A DNA stretch of 51,933 bases, taken from JAKSPM01 sp964450645. GTDB taxonomy: Bacteria; Bacillota; Clostridia; Oscillospirales; Oscillospiraceae. Positions 32,754-41,207 of this stretch are shown here, in pieces. The notes beneath the pieces are model-generated. The model saw only the letters and a program-made list of their open reading frames with translations. It did no database searches and was not told the origin of the DNA. Each line of letters starts with the position of its first letter. Position 1 is the stretch's first letter. A program made the translations under genes and the position numbers. The DNA lies in the NCBI GenBank assembly GCA_964450645.1, contig CAYVEB010000013.1:1-51933 (forward strand). The letters run 5' to 3'.

Positions 32754-33950
32754 TTGAACGAAACACAACCGACTACTCCCCGCGCGGTCCGCAGAAATCG
32801 CGCCCGCCAGCACTATCGGAAAAGGCGCCGTTTGCAGGGAACCCTTTTGGCGATTCTGCTGTTTGGCGTTGTGGCGTTTTTTACGCTCCTGAATCTTCTG
32901 TCCGCGGATCGGACGTATTCGGAAAATGAAAACCGGATGTTGGCACAGGCTCCGGAATTTTCCTGGAGCAGTCTCTGGGACGGCAGCTATTTCGACGGCT
33001 GGGTGAGCTATATCACCGACCAATTTCCCGGACGGGATGCCTGGATTTCCCTCAAGCTGCGCTTTGACAAGCTCACCGGCAAGAAGGAATCCAACGGCGT
33101 ATACCTGTGTGACGACGGCTATCTGATGGAAATTCCCACCCAACCGGACGCGGAATTGGCCCAGCGCAACGTGGACGCCATCAACGCCTTTGCCGCGCGC
33201 CATTCGGATCTAAACATCATGATGACGGTCGTACCCAACGCGTTCTATGTAAAATCGGATTTACTGCCCAACAACGCGCCTACGCGCGATCAGCGCTCCG
33301 ACCTTGCGGAATTGAGCAGCCGCTTGGACGTCACCTTCATCGATGTGACCGATGCGCTGCTGGCCCACAAGGACGAACAGCTGTATTACCGCACCGACCA
33401 CCACTGGACCAGTCTCGGCGCGTATTACGCTTTCCAGGCCATGGCGCCGCAGATGGGGATTTTGAATCCCATTCAAAATTATGACGTCTACCCCATCTCG
33501 GACTCCTTTGAGGGAACCCTCTCGTCGAAGAGCGGCAGCCACACGGTGAAGGACACCATTGAAATCTACGTCCCACAGACGCCGGTAGAGTACACCGTCA
33601 ATTATTCCGACGGCGAGCAGCCCACGTGTTCGCTCTATGTGCGGGACTGTCTGAATGACAAGGATCAATACACCGTTTTTTTTGGCGGCAACCATCCGCG
33701 CATCGACATCGACACAACCGCCGATACGCAGCGGGTTCTCTTGCTGGTCAAGGATTCCTACGCCAATTGCTTCGTCCAGTTCCTCACGCCTTACTTTGAC
33801 CGTATTCTCATCACCGATCCGCGGTATTTTTACGACAGCGCGGACGCGCTGATTGCGCGGGAGGGCGTCACCGACGTGCTGCTGCTCTACAACGCCAGCA
33901 CCTATTTTGCGGATACTTCCCTGGCGGATATGCTGGGTACAGCTGAATAA
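32754..33950 (+). CDS. DHHW-family protein (AlgX/PatB-like acetyltransferase partner)
   Basis: A 398-residue protein with a basic cytoplasmic N-terminus, one membrane helix at about residues 28-48 and an external SGNH-like domain. The signature YYRTDHHWTSLGAYYAF near residue 205 supplies the Asp-His pair, and LLLVKDSYANCFVQFLTPYF near residue 330 contains the candidate Ser. DHHW proteins complete O-acetylation of polysaccharide with an MBOAT protein. The start is TTG 32754, supported by GGAGG seven bases upstream and 15 bases after the MBOAT stop. The N-terminal basic stretch (RRNRARQHYRKRRR) is a strong positive-inside signal. Confidence 0.9.
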   Translation: MNETQPTTPRAVRRNRARQHYRKRRRLQGTLLAILLFGVVAFFTLLNLLSADRTYSENENRMLAQAPEFSWSSLWDGSYFDGWVSYITDQFPGRDAWISLKLRFDKLTGKKESNGVYLCDDGYLMEIPTQPDAELAQRNVDAINAFAARHSDLNIMMTVVPNAFYVKSDLLPNNAPTRDQRSDLAELSSRLDVTFIDVTDALLAHKDEQLYYRTDHHWTSLGAYYAFQAMAPQMGILNPIQNYDVYPISDSFEGTLSSKSGSHTVKDTIEIYVPQTPVEYTVNYSDGEQPTCSLYVRDCLNDKDQYTVFFGGNHPRIDIDTTADTQRVLLLVKDSYANCFVQFLTPYFDRILITDPRYFYDSADALIAREGVTDVLLLYNASTYFADTSLADMLGTAE

Positions 33951-33954
33951 CTGT

Positions 33955-33990
33955 TGCGTGCCAGAGGGAACTCCTCTGGCACGCATTATT
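33955..33990 (+). terminator. Intrinsic terminator of the acylation cluster
   Basis: Perfect 13-base arms TGCGTGCCAGAGG (33955-33967) and its complement (33973-33985) close on a 5-base loop, followed by TTATTT. Confidence 0.85.
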
Positions 33991-34020
33991 TGCCTGAATA
34001 GAAATTCTAACCGCGCGCCA

Positions 34021-34049
34021 TTGAAATTCATGGCGAAATATGTTATGAT
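34021..34049 (+). promoter_or_regulatory. Promoter of the DUF2207-yfbR unit
   Basis: TTGAAA (34021-34026), a 17-base spacer and TATGAT (34044-34049) lie 52 bases before the start codon at 34102. Confidence 0.75.
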
Positions 34050-34101
34050 GTAAATAATTACGCGGAACCGTTGTTGAATTCTGCGGACGGGAGGTGTTCG
34101 G

Positions 34102-35994
34102 ATGCGGCGGTTTGTATGGCTTATCCTGTGCCTGTGCTGTTTGGTTGTCTGCGTCAACGCTGCGGGCGCCGCTGACACAGAAATTACCTCCATGACCACG
34201 GATATTCAGCTGCTGGAAGACGGCTCTTGCACGGTTACGTCGAATATCTCCGTCCGTTTTTCGGGCAACGACGTCAGCTTCGTCATTCCCCTCGGCGAGG
34301 ACGCGGACGATCCTTCCATCGGCATCGCCGCGTCGGAAGAGGTTATCAACAACGTCACTTGCTATGTTTTGACCAACAGCGTCGGCTTTACCGGGCAGCA
34401 GACATTTTCTGTCACCTACCGTCTGCCCTGCCAGGTAACGCCGGGTGAGGGCGTACAGCACCTGAATCTGTCCGTCCTGGCCCCCGGCTTCACCTGCCCC
34501 ATCGACCAATGGACGTTTACAATCCATTTCCCCGCCGATTTTGACGCCGTGCCGGAGCTGTTTTCCGGCTACCACGGCGACACCGCTTTCAACGATTTTG
34601 ATATTCAAACCGAAGGCGGCACCTATACCGGCCAGATGCTCACCGTCATGCAGGATCATGACAGTCTCCGTCTGCGCATGGATCTCCCGGACGGCTACTT
34701 TGATCTGCGTAATATGCCCGGGAAAACCCGTTCCATTGACTTGTACATCTTCCTGGGCGCGGCAGTTTTGGCCGTGCTGTACTGGCTGTTCTGGCTGCGC
34801 AATGGTATTCCGCTGCCCAAAAGGCGCAAGCAGCCCCCGGCAAATGTGACAGCTGGGGAGATCGGTTACCAGCTGTCCTGCGAGCAGCCGGATCTGGCGT
34901 CCCTCGTGATGCATTGGGCCGACTTGGGTTATTTGACAATTCTCCGCAGCCGCAAGGGGCGCGTGGTGCTCTCCCGNNNNNNNNNNCGATGATGATGACC
35001 GGCGCCTTCTCCGCGGGTGCTCTCCCGGCGGATCGACATGGGAAACGAGCGCCGCAGTATCGAGGCAAAACTGTTTGCAGCGCTTTTCCGGCGCGGAAAC
35101 ACCTGCGATGTGCAAAGTCCGCGCTATCAAAACGCCGCCAAGCGGATGCGCCGGCCGTTTTCCGCTTACAGCGCCAGGCGCATGTTCGAATCCCGCAGCG
35201 GCAGCGTATGGCTGCTGCGCATTTTGGGGCTGATCGCGGCATACGCGGTGCATTTTATGACGTTTGACCTGTTGCTGGGCGCCTTTTCCGCGCGGTGGAT
35301 TTTGATCCCGCTGCTGTCGGCGTTCGCGTGCGTACTCTCCTGGAAAATTCAGCAGGGCGTGATCTCCGCGCTGCGCCGCAGATGGAAACGGCCTGCCTGC
35401 TGGGCACTGGCCAGTGCGCTTGCATTGCTGCTTGTGGCAAGCATCGCAAACAACAGCGGCATAATGGTGCTGCAAATTCTATTGCAAGTGTTCATCGGCG
35501 CCGTCGGGATGTACGGCGGGATGCGCAGCCGCAACGGCTGGGAGCTTCTGCTGCTGATTTTAGGTTTTCGGAGCCATCTGCGGCGCCTGTCGGGCGCGGA
35601 GGTGCGCAAGGCGCTACGCCGGGATCCTCTCTACTTTTACCACATGCTGCCCTATGCCGAGGCGATGGGTTTTGGCCGAACCTTTGCCAAGCATTTTGGC
35701 GGCATCAAGCTCGAACCTTGCGACTGGCTGCAGAACGCCAAACGCACCCCGACCACGGCGCTGGGATTTTACGAACTGTATGCCTCCATTGTCGCGACCA
35801 TGCGCAAGGAGGACAAGCCGAATCCGCTGACGATTTTCATCCGCGGCCGGCATACCCGGCACAAGCGTGCCAGCCAGCGGCGCGCCAGGAATTACAGCAC
35901 TCCGCGCGGCGCGCCTGTGCCCGTGCCGGAACCCGTCGCCCAAACGCCCTATGTCCGGCCCCATCGGCGTATTCCGCCGGATCCGGACGTCTGA
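34102..35994 (+). CDS. DUF2207 family membrane protein, interrupted by a scaffold gap
   Basis: The first part (34102-34976) has a signal peptide (MRRFVWLILCLCCLVVCVNA), a beta-rich outside domain, a membrane helix near residues 217-235 and the start of the cytoplasmic part. The second part (from about 35016) continues RRIDMGNERRSIEAKLFAAL, with further helices, and ends at 35994. Joining the two at a shared 12-base word (GGTGCTCTCCCG at 34965-34976 and 35016-35027) gives an uninterrupted frame, VVLSRRIDMGNER, that matches the family. So this is one gene of about 610 residues and the gap plus 29 bases is an assembly artefact. The family has no assigned function. Confidence 0.82.
34977..35015. 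other. Scaffold gap of 10 N plus 29 stray bases
   Basis: Ten N at 34977-34986 are followed by 29 bases that do not fit the DUF2207 frame. The 12 bases before the gap recur right after these 29 bases. The contigs probably overlap, with no missing sequence. Confidence 0.85.
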
Positions 35995-36017
35995 AACACT
36001 AAAAAAGGAGTCATTCC

Positions 36018-36593
36018 ATGCAGTATCGCTTCTATGCCCTGATCTCCCGGATGCGCTACATCACGCGCTGGGGACTGATGCGCAATACGTTTTCGGAAAA
36101 TATTCAAGAACACAGCCATATGGTGGCGGTTCTGGCCCACGCCCTGGCGCTGATTCAGCGGGATATTTTGGGCGGCGATGCCGATCCGGACCGCTGCGCG
36201 ACCGCCGCCTTGTTTCACGATGCCAGCGAGATTTTGACCGGCGATTTGGCGACGCCGATTAAATATTACAATCCCGCCATCAAATCGGCCTACAAACAAA
36301 TTGAGCGCGTGAGCGGCGAAAAGCTCCTGGCAATGCTTCCGCCAGAGCTGCGCGACAGCTACCGGCCGCATATTTTAGAGAACGATCCCTCGGTACGCGA
36401 CCTCGTAAAAGCCGCGGATAAGCTGTCGGCCCATATTAAGTGCATTGAAGAGTTGAAAGCGGGAAACGCGGAATTTGAGTCCGCGGCGAAGCAGACCCGG
36501 CTCGCGCTGGAGCAGATGCACCTGCCGGCGCTGGACTGGTTCATGGAACATTGCCTGGAAAGTTTCAGCCTGAACCTGGACGAGTTGGAGTAG
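36018..36593 (+). CDS. yfbR: HD-domain 5'-deoxynucleotidase (YfbR type)
   Basis: A 191-residue HD phosphohydrolase. RYITRWGLMRNTFSENIQEH near residue 12 carries the first metal His, ALFHDASEILTGDLATPIKY near residue 63 is the HD motif with the family-specific continuation, and AADKLSAHIKCIEEL near residue 130 gives the last Asp. YfbR removes phosphate from deoxyribonucleoside 5'-monophosphates during salvage. AAAAAGGAGTC precedes the ATG. It follows DUF2207 by 23 bases and is probably in the same transcript. The window also has deoC for deoxynucleoside breakdown. Confidence 0.92.
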   Translation: MQYRFYALISRMRYITRWGLMRNTFSENIQEHSHMVAVLAHALALIQRDILGGDADPDRCATAALFHDASEILTGDLATPIKYYNPAIKSAYKQIERVSGEKLLAMLPPELRDSYRPHILENDPSVRDLVKAADKLSAHIKCIEELKAGNAEFESAAKQTRLALEQMHLPALDWFMEHCLESFSLNLDELE

Positions 36594-36663
36594 TTTTTTT
36601 CATAACAGCGTGGAAAAATATGCCTATAAATGTCAGAAATTGTAAAAAAAATTTAAAATGCTG

Positions 36664-36716
36664 TTGACAGAAGTTTTTTTATCGTGTATTTTATATTAGG
36701 ATGTAAAAGCTTACAT
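36664..36716 (+). promoter_or_regulatory. Promoter and operator-like palindrome of the XRE gene
   Basis: TTGACA (36664-36669) with a 17-base spacer to TATTTT (36687-36692). Just downstream is ATGTAA-AAGC-TTACAT (36701-36716), an inverted repeat placed where a repressor would block transcription. Autoregulation by the XRE protein made here is the simplest reading. The flanking DNA is AT-rich and distinct from the neighbours. Confidence 0.65.
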
Positions 36717-36744
36717 GATATTCTGACGAAGGTGGAGATTGAAA

Positions 36745-37041
36745 ATGCCGGGTTTTGTTATAACCAAACCGCAGCAGGAGCTCATCTGTGCGTTGGTCCC
36801 TGAACTTTCCGTTTACCGCAAGAAAATGCGCATGTCCCAGGGTGATTTGGCAATCGCCATCGGAAAAAGCCGCCAAAAGATTTCAGAAATAGAGCGCGGG
36901 GTAGCCCCTATGGGTTGGGATACTTATCTCGCAATTATCTTGCTGCTCAGCGCCCACGGTGTGCTGGAAACCACGGGCCGCGATGCTGAAACCATCAAAA
37001 AAATCGAAAAAATTATTGGCGGACGCTTCCGCTTCTACTAA
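36745..37041 (+). CDS. XRE-family transcriptional regulator
   Basis: A 98-residue protein whose first 70 residues are a lambda-repressor-like helix-turn-helix (YRKKMRMSQGDLAIAIGKSR, QKISEIERGVAPMGWDTYLA). The C-terminus (ETIKKIEKIIGGRFRFY) is short and has no sensor domain. ATG 36745 has GGTGGAG upstream. The gene stands alone between a dedicated promoter with a palindrome and a triple-hairpin terminator region, so it is a monocistronic, probably self-repressing regulator. Targets outside its own promoter are unknown. Confidence 0.87.
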   Translation: MPGFVITKPQQELICALVPELSVYRKKMRMSQGDLAIAIGKSRQKISEIERGVAPMGWDTYLAIILLLSAHGVLETTGRDAETIKKIEKIIGGRFRFY

Positions 37042-37051
37042 ACCAACGTCA

Positions 37052-37174
37052 AACAGGGCCAGTCGCGAAGTTTTTGCGACTGGCCCTGTTCCGATTTTGC
37101 CGAAACCGGCAAAATCGGTCGCCCGGAAATCAAACGATAATTCCATAAAAGGCAGACAAATGCCGCTTTTATGG
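37052..37174. terminator. Three consecutive hairpins between convergent genes
   Basis: Hairpin 1: arms AACAGGGCCAGTCGC (37052-37066) and complement (37076-37090). Hairpin 2: CCGATTTTGCC (37091-37101) and complement (37108-37118). Hairpin 3: CCATAAAAGGCA (37143-37154) and its complement with one bulge (37161-37174). They fill the space between the XRE gene and the NUDIX-GNAT gene and should stop transcription from both sides. Confidence 0.75.
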
Positions 37175-37195
37175 ATCCGTGTATAAGACATCTTT

Positions 37196-38347
37196 TCAGC
37201 GGTTCATCCAATACAGCATGGTCTTGGAGCGGCGCGCGCCCAGCTTTTTTTGCAGACGCAGGGATTTTTCGTTGTCACAGATAATCTGGGCAAAAGCGGT
37301 GTATCCCCGCGCTTGCCAGAGCTTTGCCATGTGGCGAATCAAATTCTGTCCCAGCCCCTGCCGGCGGTATTCCGGGAAGACCTCGAGCATCCCGATGGCG
37401 CCCTCCCGGTGGGTTCCGATAAACCCCGCCAGACGCCCATTCAAGAACTGCCCGAACAGATCGCCCCGCTCCAGGTATTCGCGCATCTCCTGCGGATCGT
37501 CCAGCAGATGGTAGTGCGCTAACACCTGGGGCAAAAACGTTACGTCGAGCCGCCGAATATCGCCCCAGACAGGGGTTTCATCCTCCGGGTAGATCACCTG
37601 ATAGCAGGGGCAGACCCGCGGCAGCCACTCCTCGACCAGCGCCCGCTCATAGTCATGGTGGACAACCAATTCCTCCGGCCGCTCCAGCATCGGCAAGAGC
37701 AGCTTCGCCGCCCGCTCGCCGCTTGCCGAAAGCATGGGCACCCGGTTATTGGTCTCCCGGAGCAAAACGCCGTCTTTCCCGGCGTACAAAATCTCCGCAT
37801 GGCCCCGACGGATCGGTTCGATCATATCCGCGTGTAGCAGCCGGTCCCCCATCAAATAGTCCAGCGCCTGCGTTGCCTGGTCTTCACACAGCAGATCGAC
37901 GTAGTCCGCCGCCATATCCCGGTGCGTGGGCACAATGTCCAGCTTCTCCAATTCCTCCTGGGAGAAAAAGCGCATTTCCAGCGACTCCGCGCTGATTCGC
38001 AGCTCCGGCAGCCTGGCGGGCCGCAGGGCAAACAGCTTGACATACATGCGCCAAACGCTGCCGTCCCGATAGGCGGCGACGCGCGGCTCGTCATAAAACT
38101 TCAATGGCAGCAGCTCCGCCGGGCTTACGCGGATTCCCGTTTCCTCATACAGCTCCCGCGCCGCGCATTGCCGCAGCGTTTCTCCGCGCCGCACTCCCCC
38201 GCCGGGCAGCCCCCAGCGTTCACAGTCGCGCCGCCGTTCCATCAGCAGCTTGCCCTGCCATACAAGCAGAAGATTCGCGCCCAAATGTGCCGGCCGGTTG
38301 GGCCTGGGCGCATGGGGATCGTTGACGTAAAAGGTTACAATATTCAT
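37196..38347 (-). CDS. NUDIX hydrolase fused to a GNAT acetyltransferase
   Basis: A 383-residue two-domain protein. Residues 20-150 form a NUDIX domain with the full box GGGVRRGETLRQCAARELYE followed by ETGI, which hydrolyses nucleoside diphosphates linked to other groups. Residues 200-383 form a GNAT domain (GMLEVFPEYRRQGLGQNLI, then KKLGARRSKTMLYWMNR) that uses acetyl-CoA. The start ATG 38347 (MNIVTFYVNDPHAPRP) has GGAG upstream. The frame is open farther upstream but without similarity. Substrates cannot be read from sequence. A damaged or modified nucleotide is a reasonable guess for the first domain. dinB lies 152 bases upstream in the same direction. Confidence 0.85.
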   Translation of the reverse strand: MNIVTFYVNDPHAPRPNRPAHLGANLLLVWQGKLLMERRRDCERWGLPGGGVRRGETLRQCAARELYEETGIRVSPAELLPLKFYDEPRVAAYRDGSVWRMYVKLFALRPARLPELRISAESLEMRFFSQEELEKLDIVPTHRDMAADYVDLLCEDQATQALDYLMGDRLLHADMIEPIRRGHAEILYAGKDGVLLRETNNRVPMLSASGERAAKLLLPMLERPEELVVHHDYERALVEEWLPRVCPCYQVIYPEDETPVWGDIRRLDVTFLPQVLAHYHLLDDPQEMREYLERGDLFGQFLNGRLAGFIGTHREGAIGMLEVFPEYRRQGLGQNLIRHMAKLWQARGYTAFAQIICDNEKSLRLQKKLGARRSKTMLYWMNR

Positions 38348-38498
38348 TTTCCACTCCAAAGCGCGTTGTATTCGGCGGCATCCCAATGCGTCCGCCCTGT
38401 CTTTGACCATTGTACAATAAAATACCCAAAATCGCCAGAGGCAATCTGCAAAAAGTCCCCCGACTCCCCATATTTTCCATCGTACCTGCCCACGGCCT

Positions 38499-39761
38499 TT
38501 ACACCGCTTTGGTGACGCCGGTGCGCCGTTCCTTCGACAGCCCACCAGCCATGTGCGTCATCTCCGCACCCACGAAACGGGCGCGGGTGATGCTCTCCTC
38601 GCCATACTTTTCCCGGATGGCGTCGATCGCCGCGTCCAGCCTCGCCTTGCGCTCGTACTGCCCGGCGCTGACGCCGCCGAAAAAGTCGTATTGCCGGTAG
38701 CGCTGATCGGACAGCTGCGTCACCTGCACGCCAAGCTGGCGCAGCGGCGTCTTTTTATCCCACATCTCGTCAAATACCTGGCAGGCCGCGCGGTATAGCT
38801 CCTCGGTCACATCCGTCACGCAGCTCAGCTTGCGCTGATGGCTCCAGTTCTCAAACTGATCCGAACGCAGGCTCACCGTCACGCAGCTGCCGCTCTTACC
38901 GTCGCGCCGCATCCGCATCGCAACCGTTTCGCACAAAGACAGCAAAACCTCATGCCCCGTCTGGACGTCCACAACACTGCGCGGTACGGTCGTGGAGTTC
39001 CCATAGCCCTTGTTGTCCTCCGCCGTGGGCTGCACACGGTCACTCCACCGGCCGTTGGCGGAGTGCCAAAGCGCGATCCCCGGCTTGTGCAGTTTCCGGT
39101 AGATCAGCGCCGGATCCGCCTTGGCCAGATCCCCGATGGTATAGACGCCTATATTCCACAGCTTTCTCTCCGTGGCGGCGCCCACCATAAACAGTTCCCG
39201 CACCGGAAGCGGCCACAGCTTCTCCTCCATCTCCGACGGAAACAGAGTGTGTACGCGGTTGGGCTTTTCAAAATCCCCCGCGATTTTCGCCAGCAGCTTG
39301 TTGGAAGAAACCCCAATATTGACGGTAAAGCCCAGCGTATCATAGATCTTCTGCCGCAGCATTTCCGCCGCGGCCACCGCCGAACCGTACAGGCTCGCCG
39401 TGCCCGTCATATCCACCCACGCTTCGTCAATTGAATACTGCTCCACCACCGGCGAAACGGTCCGCAGCAGCGCGATAAAATGCCGCGACGCCTCGACATA
39501 CAGCCCGTAGTCCGGCGGCGCCACGATCAGACCTGGACATTTCTCCTGCGCTTGAAACAGCGGTTCTCCCGTCCGGATCTTATATTGTTTCGCGGGAATG
39601 CTCTTGGCCAAAATGATGCTGTGCCGGGAGGACTTATCTCCGGCCACTACCGCCGGAACTTCCCGCAGATCCTGCTTCTGCCCCAGGACGCACACCCGGT
39701 AGGCGGCTGTCCAGGACAAGAACGCGCTGTTGACGTCGATATGAAAAATCACCCGCTGCAT
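38499..39761 (-). CDS. dinB: Y-family translesion DNA polymerase
   Basis: A 420-residue Y-family polymerase that copies damaged templates. Catalytic acidic residues are in VIFHIDVNSAFLSW near residue 10 and VEQYSIDEAWVDMTG near residue 105, and IGVSSNKLLAKIAGDFEKPN is the palm/thumb block. Near the C-terminus QYDFFG resembles a sliding-clamp binding motif. The length and the early Asn-Ser-Ala suit the UmuC/UvrX branch as well as DinB, so the subfamily is uncertain. ATG 39761 lies two bases after the stop of a small gene, and both sit behind a promoter with a LexA box, so expression should be damage-induced. Confidence 0.9.
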   Translation of the reverse strand: MQRVIFHIDVNSAFLSWTAAYRVCVLGQKQDLREVPAVVAGDKSSRHSIILAKSIPAKQYKIRTGEPLFQAQEKCPGLIVAPPDYGLYVEASRHFIALLRTVSPVVEQYSIDEAWVDMTGTASLYGSAVAAAEMLRQKIYDTLGFTVNIGVSSNKLLAKIAGDFEKPNRVHTLFPSEMEEKLWPLPVRELFMVGAATERKLWNIGVYTIGDLAKADPALIYRKLHKPGIALWHSANGRWSDRVQPTAEDNKGYGNSTTVPRSVVDVQTGHEVLLSLCETVAMRMRRDGKSGSCVTVSLRSDQFENWSHQRKLSCVTDVTEELYRAACQVFDEMWDKKTPLRQLGVQVTQLSDQRYRQYDFFGGVSAGQYERKARLDAAIDAIREKYGEESITRARFVGAEMTHMAGGLSKERRTGVTKAV

Positions 39762-39763
39762 AG

Positions 39764-40033
39764 TCAATAAATCTCCCGGAACAAAACCCATTTATGGCTG
39801 CGCACGGTATAACGCAGCTCGAACAGCTTTTCCACCCCATTCATAAGCCCTTTGCACACAAACTGAAACGCCTCGATGCCCACATAGCAGATCTCCTTAT
39901 CGCACACGATCTGCGTCACATGCACCGTCTGTAAACAGTGCTCCGCATCCTCAAACCGAAACCGCAGCGGCCTTATCCGTCCATCCGTCGCACATACACT
40001 GATCATTTCCACTTGAAGATTCCGCGTATCCAT
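39764..40033 (-). CDS. Small unrecognised protein co-transcribed with the Y-family polymerase
   Basis: An 89-residue protein beginning MDTRNLQVEMISVCATDGRI, rich in beta-strand-forming residues with a C-terminal aromatic/basic part (RYTVRSHKWVLFREIY). There is no signal or membrane helix. It is the first gene behind the SOS promoter and ends two bases before the polymerase start, so the two are certainly co-expressed. In many Bacillota a small YolD-like protein precedes a Y-family polymerase, but I do not see the YolD pattern here. It may be an accessory or regulator of the polymerase. AGAGGTGG precedes ATG 40033. Confidence 0.7.
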   Translation of the reverse strand: MDTRNLQVEMISVCATDGRIRPLRFRFEDAEHCLQTVHVTQIVCDKEICYVGIEAFQFVCKGLMNGVEKLFELRYTVRSHKWVLFREIY

Positions 40034-40052
40034 CGCATTCCACCTCTTTTTA

Positions 40053-40094
40053 GAACTTTTGTTCTATTATAGACGACCTCGCAAAAAATAGCAA
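40053..40094 (-). promoter_or_regulatory. SOS promoter with LexA box
   Basis: On the - strand TTGCTA (40094-40089), a 17-base spacer and TATAAT (40071-40066) form a promoter. Immediately downstream is GAAC-AAAA-GTTC (40064-40053), a perfect match to the GAACnnnnGTTC core of the Bacillus-type LexA (DinR) site. LexA bound here would cover the start of transcription. Confidence 0.9.
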
Positions 40095-40321
40095 CCCCTT
40101 TTCGAATATTTCCATATCTTGTATTTTTCACTTCCATTTGGTATACTCATGTTGTACTCTCATAGAGTGTCTGGCGCGCTTTCGACAGCGCAGACTCACA
40201 CAAATACAAACAGGGGAATAAGGTACGGACACCTTACCCCCCCCGTTAAAATTTACACCTTGAAAACCGCTACGTTAGCGTTATACGTATTATTTTATCG
40301 CTTGATAAAGGATCATGGATT
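40095..40321. other. Gene-free AT-rich stretch
   Basis: No reading frame with a start signal is apparent. The stretch holds a run of eight C (40237-40244), a small inverted repeat ACTCT-CAT-AGAGT near 40154-40170, and partial repeats around GTCTGGCGC/GCGCAGAC. I see no function. Confidence 0.5.
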
Positions 40322-41207
40322 TCACGTAATTGTTTCATTTGCAAAATCGTTGCCAATCCAATCATCTTCATCATATGCCCTGAGTTTCAATTCAACCTCT
40401 TCAATATCCGTGATACCGTTTTCTTCCAAAGTGCTGTCAGGCCAGGACATCGAACGAAATGCACACTTGCCGGCGGAAACAGATGCCGCGTAAAACAGAT
40501 CCGCCATAAATCCGTTCACAGACTCCTCCTCTGCACTATACATAATATCTTTGTCTGTTTTGTTCAACAAAACAGATTCACAGCTTAGCCCCAAATTTCA
40601 TCGTTCTCGTAACCCGTTACAATGACGGTAACGTATTCGTTGCCGAACATTACCTGATCGGACGCCTGCGCTTGTCTGACATATTTAACCGCTTTCTCTT
40701 TCCCATAGGAATAGACGCGGACTGTTTCCATGGCAACGGCATCAGCTGCCCAATTATTGCTGCCATAAACGCGGAAAGTCAATTCAATATTTGTTTGATC
40801 GCCAATGCCGTTTTCTCAAGTTCGTTGCTTAGAAAGCCGATTTCTTCATTGGATTTTCTGCCGGGGGCAACCTCTGTTGCAAAAACAGGGCCGCACTGAA
40901 CGCCGTTAATCGCCGCGCTGTCAACACAGAACATATATGTCTTCTCCCTTGTTTTCAAACTGTGCATTTAGCGTGAAGCTCCATATACTGTCAGGTTCAA
41001 TTCCAGTAATTTTGATCGCACACGCATCATTATCAACGGCGACTAACTTGTAAATGCGATTTTATTATCGGTCTTGCCCATATTGCCGTTGGTTTTGCTC
41101 TGCGAAGAAGTTGTTTCATCGCTCTTGTTCGACGTCGTTCCTCCGCCACAAGCCGCAAGTGTAAGGATCATCAAAAGCGCGAGAAGTGGTGTTGCAGGTC
41201 TTATCAT
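40322..41207 (-). pseudogene. Decayed lipoprotein gene with several frame lesions
   Basis: The gene starts well: GGAGATAAAGAA, ATG 41207, and a lipoprotein signal with lipobox (MIRPATPLLALLMILTLAAC). The product then breaks after DNKIAFTS. The same protein can be followed across frames: VAVDNDACAIKITGIEPDSI, KTYMFCVDSAAINGVQCGPV, GIGDQTN, LTFRVYGSNNWAADAVAMET, ENDEIWG, then NKTDKDIMYSAEEESVNGFM and ELKLRAYDEDDWIGNDFAN. About four single-base losses in short homopolymers plus a stop (GGC TAA GCT) are needed. The intact form would have been a surface lipoprotein of nearly 300 residues with two similar beta domains. I do not recognise the family. Confidence 0.75.

Noticed and set aside
40237..40244. 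Run of eight C as a phase-variable tract
   Set aside because: It lies in no gene or promoter that I can identify, so a switching role has no support.
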